In this document: positions 1 to 5,638 of the stretch, piece after piece
How positions within the stretch are numbered: the stretch's first letter is position 1
Layout of the letters: each line of letters begins with the position of its first letter
Assembly (NCBI GenBank): GCA_003509845.1
Contig: DOMR01000186.1
Location: forward strand, 1-5,638
Origin: Chitinophagaceae bacterium
GTDB taxonomy: Bacteria; Bacteroidota; Bacteroidia; Chitinophagales; Chitinophagaceae
DNA: 5,638 nucleotides
Direction: 5' to 3'
Translations under genes and position numbers: made by a program
The notes under the pieces: model-generated
The model's input: only the letters and a program-made list of their open reading frames with translations
Databases searched by the model: none
Told to the model about the DNA's origin: nothing

Positions 1-1043
1 TCAATTTTGATCAAGCCCCAACTGGAGGACCATTGTCACAAGGTTTTGATTATTCTTATATTCTACCAGCATCTTTGGATATGCCACCATATTGTTATTT
101 GGAGAATGATCAATTAACAGAATTGCCTACAGGATTTACGCCCGGTAATAAATTAGAGTCAGGCTATACGGGCCCATTTTGGAGACCAGGTTTAATGTCG
201 CCTTCTTTTGACTTTGTAAATGTATTACCTACGTTTACCAATAAAGCAATCGGTTTTATTCAAAAGCAACACAAGTCTTCCAATCCCTATTTTTTATATT
301 TTCCAATGCCAGCACCACATACGCCATGGATGCCGACAGATAAATACAAAGGCAAATCACAAGCAGGGGAATATGGTGATTATGTAATGATGGTAGATGA
401 TGCAGTGGGCGCAATTTTGAAAGTGCTTGATAGCTTAGGTATGTCCAAGAATACCTTGGTTTTATTTGCAAGTGATAATGGGCCTTACTGGAGAGAAAAT
501 TTTGTAGCCGAATTTAATCACAAATCAGCGGGTGAATTCAGGGGAATGAAAGGGGATGCTTTTGAAGGTGGGCATCGGGTGCCATTTATTGTAAGTTATC
601 CTGGTAAAGTAAAAGCAGGTACTGTGAGCAACGCCCCAACTACTTTAGCGAATTTAATGGCTACTTGTTCGGAATTAATTGGTAACACTGCGCCTGAATT
701 TAATACTGCAGATAGTTATTCAATACTTCCTATTTTAACAGGGAAAGCAACCATTGTAAAAGATCAGCCTGCAATTATCAATATCTCATCAAAAGGATAT
801 TTTAACATCAAAAAAGATAATTGGAAATTAATTACAAAACTTGGTTCAGGAGGGTTTTCATCACCCGTTGAAATTAATCCAAAACCAGGGGAGCCGATGG
901 GTCAATTATACAATTTGGCAACGGATATCAGTGAACAGCACAATGTATATAATCAATATCCAGAAAAGGTGAAAGAATTAACCCAGCTACTTGAAAAAAT
1001 TAAAAGTACGCCTGCGAATCAAAAGATAAAAATTCAAGAATAA
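1..1043 (+). CDS. S1-family sulfatase (arylsulfatase A-like), 5'-truncated by window edge
   Basis: Type I sulfatases hydrolyse sulfate esters using a formylglycine made from Cys or Ser in a C/S-x-P/A-x-R motif. The frame is open to the left edge (first whole codon at base 3) and gives 346 residues to TAA at 1041-1043. The missing N-terminus, perhaps 120-170 residues by comparison with the family, would hold the signal peptide, the formylglycine motif and the GKWHLG-like segment. Visible S1 landmarks are GFDYSY (bases 45-62) followed by PPYCYLEND, the HTPW segment with its active-site His (318-329), FASDNGP with the metal-binding Asp-Asn pair (474-479), and RGMKGDAFEGGHRVP with its active-site Lys (549-551). 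A C-terminal subdomain ends in a DISEQHNV-type segment, as is usual for the family. A TTG at base 33 could be mistaken for a start, but family-like sequence (NFDQAPTGGP) continues upstream of it. The stop lies 8 bases before the GH27 start, implying co-transcription. The sulfated substrate cannot be assigned; location is probably periplasmic, by family and neighbours. Confidence 0.93.
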   Translation, partial: NFDQAPTGGPLSQGFDYSYILPASLDMPPYCYLENDQLTELPTGFTPGNKLESGYTGPFWRPGLMSPSFDFVNVLPTFTNKAIGFIQKQHKSSNPYFLYFPMPAPHTPWMPTDKYKGKSQAGEYGDYVMMVDDAVGAILKVLDSLGMSKNTLVLFASDNGPYWRENFVAEFNHKSAGEFRGMKGDAFEGGHRVPFIVSYPGKVKAGTVSNAPTTLANLMATCSELIGNTAPEFNTADSYSILPILTGKATIVKDQPAIINISSKGYFNIKKDNWKLITKLGSGGFSSPVEINPKPGEPMGQLYNLATDISEQHNVYNQYPEKVKELTQLLEKIKSTPANQKIKIQE

Positions 1044-1051
1044 ATTAATAT

Positions 1052-3052
1052 ATGAAAACAAGGTTATTATTAGGGTTATTATTTTTAGTAGCAACTCTTA
1101 CTAGTCAAGCGCAAAAAACAAATCAAATATGGTTGGATGATTTAGACATTCCCGCATTCTCTGATGGTATTCCTGGGGTATCAACGAAAGCTAGTGCTAG
1201 CGGTGAGCCAATTCAATTAGGCGGTGTAAAATATAGTAGAGGACTTGGAATAAGTCAAATAGGACTAATGGTTTTTCAACTAGATGGAAATGCGACACAG
1301 TTTTCTGCAATCGTAGGAGCAGATGACAATGCGAATAAAGCAACAGAAACACATTTCTATATTTTAGGTGACAGGAAAATATTATTTGAATCAGGGGCAA
1401 TGAAAGTAGGGGATGTGCCTAAAAAAGTTAATATCAATTTAGTTGGGGTAAAACGTTTCGGAATTTTAGTTAAAACGGAAGCTTCTTCACAAAAGTTTTC
1501 TTCTGATATTGCGAATGCACAATTTACCATGTTGGAAAATAAAATACCACAACCCATTGCGAATGATGGGGAAAGATATATTCTTACGCCAGCTCTAGCA
1601 AAAACACCCAGAATTAATTCACCTAAAATATTTGGTGCAAAACCAGGAAGCCCCTTTTTATTTACCGTGGTAGCAACTGGGGAAGCTCCAATTTCTTATT
1701 CTGTGGATCATTTGCCGAATGGTTTAACGATTGATTCCAAAACAGGAATCATAACTGGAGTTTTAAATAAAAAGGGTACTTATTTAGTTACCATGAAAGC
1801 AAATAACAATTTTGGTGCAGCACAAAAGCAATTGACCATTAAAATTGGAGATACAATTTCATTAACACCACCGATTGGATGGAATGGTTGGAATTCGTGG
1901 GCAAGATTAATTGATAGAGAAAAAGTGATTGCATCAGCGAATGCAATGGTTAATATGGGTTTAAGCAAGCATGGTTGGACCTATATTAATATTGATGATG
2001 GCTGGCAGGGATACAGAACTGCCAATAATTATGCATTGCAACCCAATAAAAAATTCCCAGATTTTAAAGGGATGATTGATGAAATACATAGTAAAGGACT
2101 TAAGTTGGGATTGTATTCAACGCCTTGGATTACCAGTTATGCAGGATTTGGGGGTGGCTCTTCTAATTTTGAAGACGGCGCTTTGCCGGATTCAATCATT
2201 AATAACAAAAGGTCATTTAGGTATATCGGAAAATATCGTTTTGAAAAGCAAGATGCCATTCAAATGGCACAATGGGGAGTTGATTATTTAAAATATGATT
2301 GGAGAATTGAATTAGGGTCTGCGGAAAGAATGTCTGAGGCTTTAAAAAACTCAGGACGTGACATTATATATAGTTTGTCCAATTCAGCACCATTTAGTCA
2401 AGTTAAAGATTGGGCGCGTATATCAGAAGCTTGGCGCACAGGACCTGATATCAGAGATAGTTGGCTTAGTTTATATGTATCCGCATTTACATTAGATAAA
2501 TGGGGCCCTTATGGCGGCCCAGGTCATTGGAATGATCCAGACATGATGATATTAGGCAATGTTACTACTGGTGCTAAATTACATCCAACACGTTTAACAC
2601 CCAATGAGCAATACAGTCATGTGAGTTTATTTAGTTTATTGGCTGGCCCAATATTGATTGGTTGTCCTATTGAGCAATTAGATGCTTTCACTTTAAATTT
2701 GTTGTCCAATGATGAAGTGATTGAAGTAAATCAAGATCCATTGGGTAAATCTGCAAGATTGGTTTTGGAAGAGCAGGGGGTACAAGTTTGGTTAAAACAA
2801 TTGGAGGATGCCGCATATGCGGTAGGTATATTTAATACCGCTGATTTTGGTAAAACACCTGCTTCCTATTTCAGGTGGGAAGATGAGCAAGCAGCAATCT
2901 ATACCTTAGATTTTAATAAACTAAAATTAAAAGGGTTATTCAATGTCCGTAATGTTTGGACGCAAAAAGAAGTAGGCGCGAATGCAAAGAGTTTTAAAGC
3001 AACAGTACCACATCATGGTGTAGTACTATTAAAATTGACGCCAACGAAATAA
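1052..3052 (+). CDS. Secreted GH27 alpha-galactosidase-type enzyme with NPCBM and Ig-like domains
   Basis: GH27 enzymes are retaining glycosidases that release terminal alpha-galactose, or in some members alpha-GalNAc or beta-L-arabinopyranose. The protein has 666 residues. A Sec signal peptide occupies about residues 1-20 (MKTRLLLGLL.., ending SQAQ) with no lipobox Cys. An NPCBM-like beta-sandwich spans about 25-160 (GGVKYSRGLGI, FSAIVGADDN, FYILGDRKILFES). A putative Ig (He_PIG-like) domain spans about 188-265 (LPNGLTIDSKTGIITG). The GH27 barrel starts at LTPPIGWNGWNSW (271-283). It shows NIDDGW with the sugar-binding Asp pair D315/D316, the nucleophile D416 in YLKYDW, the acid/base D466 in WRTGPDIRDSW (aligned to human GLA D231), and GPGHWNDPDMM (489-499). 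A C-terminal beta domain follows at about 565-664. The retained DD pair fits an alpha-galactosyl preference, but this is only an inference. Residues about 358-398 form a longer loop than in eukaryotic GH27 enzymes. No Shine-Dalgarno is seen before the ATG, which is normal in Bacteroidota. The enzyme is probably periplasmic and trims side chains of an imported glycan with its neighbours. Confidence 0.94.
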   Translation: MKTRLLLGLLFLVATLTSQAQKTNQIWLDDLDIPAFSDGIPGVSTKASASGEPIQLGGVKYSRGLGISQIGLMVFQLDGNATQFSAIVGADDNANKATETHFYILGDRKILFESGAMKVGDVPKKVNINLVGVKRFGILVKTEASSQKFSSDIANAQFTMLENKIPQPIANDGERYILTPALAKTPRINSPKIFGAKPGSPFLFTVVATGEAPISYSVDHLPNGLTIDSKTGIITGVLNKKGTYLVTMKANNNFGAAQKQLTIKIGDTISLTPPIGWNGWNSWARLIDREKVIASANAMVNMGLSKHGWTYINIDDGWQGYRTANNYALQPNKKFPDFKGMIDEIHSKGLKLGLYSTPWITSYAGFGGGSSNFEDGALPDSIINNKRSFRYIGKYRFEKQDAIQMAQWGVDYLKYDWRIELGSAERMSEALKNSGRDIIYSLSNSAPFSQVKDWARISEAWRTGPDIRDSWLSLYVSAFTLDKWGPYGGPGHWNDPDMMILGNVTTGAKLHPTRLTPNEQYSHVSLFSLLAGPILIGCPIEQLDAFTLNLLSNDEVIEVNQDPLGKSARLVLEEQGVQVWLKQLEDAAYAVGIFNTADFGKTPASYFRWEDEQAAIYTLDFNKLKLKGLFNVRNVWTQKEVGANAKSFKATVPHHGVVLLKLTPTK

Positions 3053-3065
3053 TCAATATAACTGT

Positions 3066-4313
3066 ATGAAGAAATATTTTTCAATCCTTGTTGTAGTCAT
3101 TTCTTTTATTTCATTTAGCATTAAAAGTTATTCTCAGCAGGATAATACTATTGCAGCTCAAAATGATAGCTTGTTCCCAAAAAATATTCCAGCTCTTTTG
3201 CTGTCAAGTAATGGAACAGTTATCAAAACTAAAAAGGATTGGGAAAAAATACGCCGACCTGAGTTGGAACAATTACTTGAAAATGAAATTTATGGTTTTG
3301 TACCTTTTGGAGATGTTAAAATGACTAGCAAGGTATTAGAACAAGATGATAATGCCCTTGAAGGAAAAGCAATTCGAAAGCAAGTAAAAATTACTTTTAC
3401 TAATGCGGAAAACAAAATGGTATCGGTTGCATTATTAATGTATTTACCTAAAGGGCTAAAAAAATTTCCTACTTTTTTAGGATATAATTTTAATGGGAAT
3501 GAAACTATTTATCCGGACCCAATGATTCAATCAAGTCCTGTATTGAACGGGAATAACAAACAAAGGGGAAGAGATTCTTTGAATTGGCCAGTGGCAACCA
3601 TCATCAATGCGGGCTGTGGTGTTGCAACCATGTATTATTGGGAAGTGGCACCCGATAAGGAAGAATTCACTACTGGCATCTACTCATTATTTTATCAACC
3701 CAATCAAGTTAAGCCATTGCCAAATGAGTGGGGAGGATTGGCTGCATGGGCATGGGGATTATCTAAAGCGATGGATTATTTACAATCCGATAAACAGGTG
3801 GATGCAAAACGTGTTATTGTATTGGGACATTCCCGGCTAGGTAAGGCTGCAATATGGGCTGGTGCAAAGGACCAACGTTTCGCAGGGGTCATCTCTAGTG
3901 GCTCAGGTGCGATGGGGGTATCTATTTCAAAAAATAAAAAAGGAGAAACCTTGAGCGCTGTCATTAAAAGATTTCCAAGATGGACAGCCGGCAATTTTAA
4001 AAAGTACCTCAATCAGGATGCGAATTTACCATTCGATCAACATATGGTGGTTGCGATGGTAGCACCAAGGCCTATTTATATTAGTAGCGCTTCTGAAGAT
4101 CAGTGGGCTGATCCTTCGCATGAGTATTTGTCAGCCTATTTGACTACGGAAGTATATGCTTTATATGGTTATCCAAAATGGTCGTATCAAGCACCAAAAA
4201 TCCAAGAACCCATTCAAGGTCGCGTATCCCAACATATCAGAGATGGTAAGCATGATATATTACCTTATGATTGGAATTTATTTTTAACATTTGCGCAAAG
4301 AGAATTAAAGTAA
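3066..4313 (+). CDS. Secreted CE15-type esterase (glucuronoyl esterase family)
   Basis: CE15 enzymes are serine alpha/beta hydrolases that cleave esters of (4-O-methyl-)glucuronic acid, classically between xylan and lignin. Related proteins are often annotated as acetylxylan esterase. The protein has 415 residues, usual for bacterial members. A signal peptide covers about residues 1-23 (cleavage near SYS/QQ) with no lipobox. The N-terminal part has the family-like stretch DWEKIRRPELEQLLENEIYG (58-77). WPVATIINAGCGVATMYYWE (174-193) and WGGLAAWAWGLSKAMDYL (222-239) precede the nucleophile elbow GHSRLGK (254-260, Ser256). The likely catalytic acid is in ASEDQWADP (E344/D345, with substrate-binding-type W347), and the His is H396 in RDGKHDIL. 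The S-to-D345, S-to-W347 and S-to-H396 spacings of 89, 91 and 140 match what I recall for the bacterial enzyme OtCE15A (89, 91, 141). The position where fungal enzymes carry their Glu (ESGSG) reads SSGSG here. The gene starts 13 bases after the GH27 stop and ends 7 bases before the next gene. The true ester substrate is uncertain, because no xylanase is in view. Confidence 0.9.
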   Translation: MKKYFSILVVVISFISFSIKSYSQQDNTIAAQNDSLFPKNIPALLLSSNGTVIKTKKDWEKIRRPELEQLLENEIYGFVPFGDVKMTSKVLEQDDNALEGKAIRKQVKITFTNAENKMVSVALLMYLPKGLKKFPTFLGYNFNGNETIYPDPMIQSSPVLNGNNKQRGRDSLNWPVATIINAGCGVATMYYWEVAPDKEEFTTGIYSLFYQPNQVKPLPNEWGGLAAWAWGLSKAMDYLQSDKQVDAKRVIVLGHSRLGKAAIWAGAKDQRFAGVISSGSGAMGVSISKNKKGETLSAVIKRFPRWTAGNFKKYLNQDANLPFDQHMVVAMVAPRPIYISSASEDQWADPSHEYLSAYLTTEVYALYGYPKWSYQAPKIQEPIQGRVSQHIRDGKHDILPYDWNLFLTFAQRELK

Positions 4314-4320
4314 AACCTAA

Positions 4321-5638
4321 ATGATACGATATTCATTCAAGTCATTATTATTCATTTTACTATTTTGTTTTTTCAATATTACCGGGCATGCACAAAAGAC
4401 AGCTTCAAAATCAATGTTGCAATTGGACGTAAACTGGGCGTCGCATTTAAAACAACATGATTTATTATGGAATAGTATACCCAAGGATTATTTTGCTGGT
4501 GCTTATGTGGGAAATGGATTATTAGGGACTATTTTATTTAAGGATGATCAATTACCTAATACCCTAAGGTTTGAAATAGGACGCACTGATGTGTATGATC
4601 ATCGAACGGCTTCTCCTAGTGCTTATGAAACTAGTCGCTTACCCATTGGTCAATTATTATTGACTACGGTGGGCGTTGCAACGAAAGTGAATATTAGAAC
4701 TGATTTATGGAATGCTGAAATTATAGGGGAACTTACAACAACAAAAGGAACATTAAGTTTTAGATGTTTTGCCCCTTCTAGTGAAGAGTTAATTATTGTA
4801 AATTTAAAAACAACTGGAAACGAAGCAGCGGCTAAATTTTCATTTCGTCCGCAACTAGCGCAGAGCGCCAGATACATTGCAAAGCGTGCAATGGGTTTAG
4901 AGTTAAATGTGGTGTATCAACAAAACCCCAATTTTACAACGCGTAAGGAAGGAGATATTGAAGTGGTAACACAACCTTTATTAATGGGCGATGATTATGC
5001 AACCGCATGGCAGGAACAAAAAAATAATAATGGGGAACGTACTGTATTATTGACGGTGGCGAATAGATGGGGAAAGTATCGTAAATCAATGTCAGGCTCG
5101 GCTACGGATGCGGTGGCTACTATTCAAGCAGCAAAAAATAAATCTTTAAAAAACATTGAATCAGCGCATCGTCAATGGTGGCATGCTTATTATCCCGCAA
5201 GTTTTGTGAATTTTCCTGATGCAAGATTAGAAAGTTTTTATTGGATTCAATTATATAAGTTAGCAAGTGCTACCCATCCAGGGAAACTAGTGATTGATTT
5301 GTTAGGCCCTTGGTTTAAGCCCACTGCATGGCCATTACTATGGATGAATTTGAATGTGCAATTAACTTATTTTACGATGGGGGTTACTAATCATACCGCA
5401 TTGGAAGATAATTTATATCAATTATTAGATCGCCACACCCAACAAATGATTGACAATGTTCCTTTGGAATTCAGAAATGATTGCGCAGGAATTAGAAACC
5501 CAGTAGGGTATGATGATTTATATAATCCCTTATTTATAACGAGTGATAAAAATAATGTGAAGGAGGGAATGAATATTATTGTACTTCCTTGGTTAATGCA
5601 AATGTATTATTTGCATAATAGAAGATTGATGGATGATA
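4321..5638 (+). CDS. GH95-like six-hairpin glycosidase, 3'-truncated by window edge
   Basis: GH95 enzymes are inverting alpha-L-fucosidases or alpha-L-galactosidases. The ATG at 4321 opens 439 codons without a stop before the window ends; full GH95-type proteins are roughly 750-850 residues, so about half is visible. The start is supported by a Sec signal peptide (residues 1-24, MIRYSFKSLLFILLF.., ending GHA/QK) and by the 7-base gap from the CE15 stop. Residues about 45-270 resemble the N-terminal beta-sandwich of this clan (AGAYVGNGLLGTILF at 59-73, RFEIGRTDVYDHR at 83-95). From about residue 280 a helical catalytic domain begins (HRQWWHAYYP, ARLESFYWIQLYKLASATHP). LGPWFKPTAW then WMNLNVQLTYF (341-351) aligns with the GH95 PANLQGIWN ... 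NIN-x-x-MNYW region. N343 and N345 would match the catalytic Asn pair, N421/N423 of Bifidobacterium AfcA. The general-acid Glu and later motifs are off the edge. The match is distant, so another six-hairpin family is possible, and the enzyme may not act on fucose. Confidence 0.75.
   Translation, partial: MIRYSFKSLLFILLFCFFNITGHAQKTASKSMLQLDVNWASHLKQHDLLWNSIPKDYFAGAYVGNGLLGTILFKDDQLPNTLRFEIGRTDVYDHRTASPSAYETSRLPIGQLLLTTVGVATKVNIRTDLWNAEIIGELTTTKGTLSFRCFAPSSEELIIVNLKTTGNEAAAKFSFRPQLAQSARYIAKRAMGLELNVVYQQNPNFTTRKEGDIEVVTQPLLMGDDYATAWQEQKNNNGERTVLLTVANRWGKYRKSMSGSATDAVATIQAAKNKSLKNIESAHRQWWHAYYPASFVNFPDARLESFYWIQLYKLASATHPGKLVIDLLGPWFKPTAWPLLWMNLNVQLTYFTMGVTNHTALEDNLYQLLDRHTQQMIDNVPLEFRNDCAGIRNPVGYDDLYNPLFITSDKNNVKEGMNIIVLPWLMQMYYLHNRRLMDD

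Larger units (their letters stand above)
1..5638 (+). other. Putative glycan-degradation operon (PUL-like fragment)
   Basis: Four co-directional carbohydrate-active genes fill nearly the whole window, with gaps at 1044-1051, 3053-3065 and 4314-4320. No gap has room for a promoter plus terminator, and no inverted repeat followed by a T-run was seen in any of them. All are A/T-rich without an AGGAGG-like site, fitting Bacteroidota translation starts. The order is sulfatase, GH27, CE15, GH95-like. The operon probably extends beyond both edges, since both end genes are incomplete. SusC/SusD transporters and a regulator, which would define a full PUL, are not in this window. Confidence 0.75.

Noticed and set aside
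33..35. TTG as a possible start codon for the sulfatase.
   Set aside because: The same frame continues to the window edge with sulfatase-like residues, so the gene is simply cut by the left edge.
1060..1090. Near-repeat of GGTTATTATT-like units at the start of the GH27 gene.
   Set aside because: It is explained by repeated Leu codons in the signal peptide core (RLLLGLLFL) and is not a regulatory repeat.
2076..2291. Plus-strand out-of-frame open frames inside the GH27 gene (and 3607-3840 inside the CE15 gene).
   Set aside because: They overlap catalytic-domain coding sequence in another frame and their translations look like random shadow sequence.
3053..3065. The 13-base gap between GH27 and CE15 as a promoter or terminator.
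   Set aside because: It is too short, with no inverted repeat and no Bacteroidota -33/-7 type pair visible.
3776..4012. Minus-strand open frame of 78 codons inside the CE15 gene, plus similar minus-strand frames at 256-471, 1197-1400, 1357-1557, 1780-1968 and 4650-4877.
   Set aside because: They lie opposite well-conserved coding sequence, show no family motifs and have no start context of their own.
4357..4371. Cys16 in the signal peptide of the GH95-like protein as a lipobox (LLFC).
   Set aside because: The residue before the Cys is Phe and it sits inside the hydrophobic core, followed by FF. The better cleavage site is GHA/QK at residues 22-26.

Overview
The window is an AT-rich stretch of bacterial DNA. 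It looks like Bacteroidota, probably a Chitinophagaceae-type or related aquatic or soil member, but that lineage call is an inference. The reasons are the Sec signal peptides ending in ..AQ/..SQ, A/T-rich start regions with no Shine-Dalgarno sequence, TAA stops, and the density of carbohydrate-active enzymes. No RNA genes, mobile elements, CRISPR arrays or convincing terminators were seen.

Layout: four plus-strand genes run head to tail with gaps of only 8, 13 and 7 bases, so they are very probably one transcript. (1) Bases 1-1043 hold the C-terminal two thirds or so of a type I (S1 family) sulfatase; its N-terminus with the formylglycine motif lies upstream of the window. (2) Bases 1052-3052 encode a complete secreted GH27 alpha-galactosidase-type enzyme with an N-terminal NPCBM-like domain and an Ig-like domain. 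(3) Bases 3066-4313 encode a complete secreted CE15-type (glucuronoyl esterase family) alpha/beta hydrolase. (4) Bases 4321-5638 hold the first 439 codons of a secreted GH95-like six-hairpin glycosidase that runs off the right edge.

Together they look like part of a glycan-degradation locus (PUL-like; no SusC/SusD or regulator is in the window). The four activities would be sulfate removal, alpha-galactosyl (or related) side-chain removal, cleavage of a uronate ester, and removal of an alpha-L-fucosyl/L-galactosyl-type unit. All three visible N-termini carry Sec signals without a lipobox, which points to the periplasm and to trimming of imported oligosaccharides. The combination suggests a branched, sulfated, uronate-ester-containing glycan, for example an algal or exopolysaccharide glycan or a complex plant glucuronoarabinoxylan-like polymer. 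The real substrate cannot be read from sequence. The most interesting points are the diverged GH95-like active-site segment and the CE15 enzyme placed beside a sulfatase with no xylanase in view.
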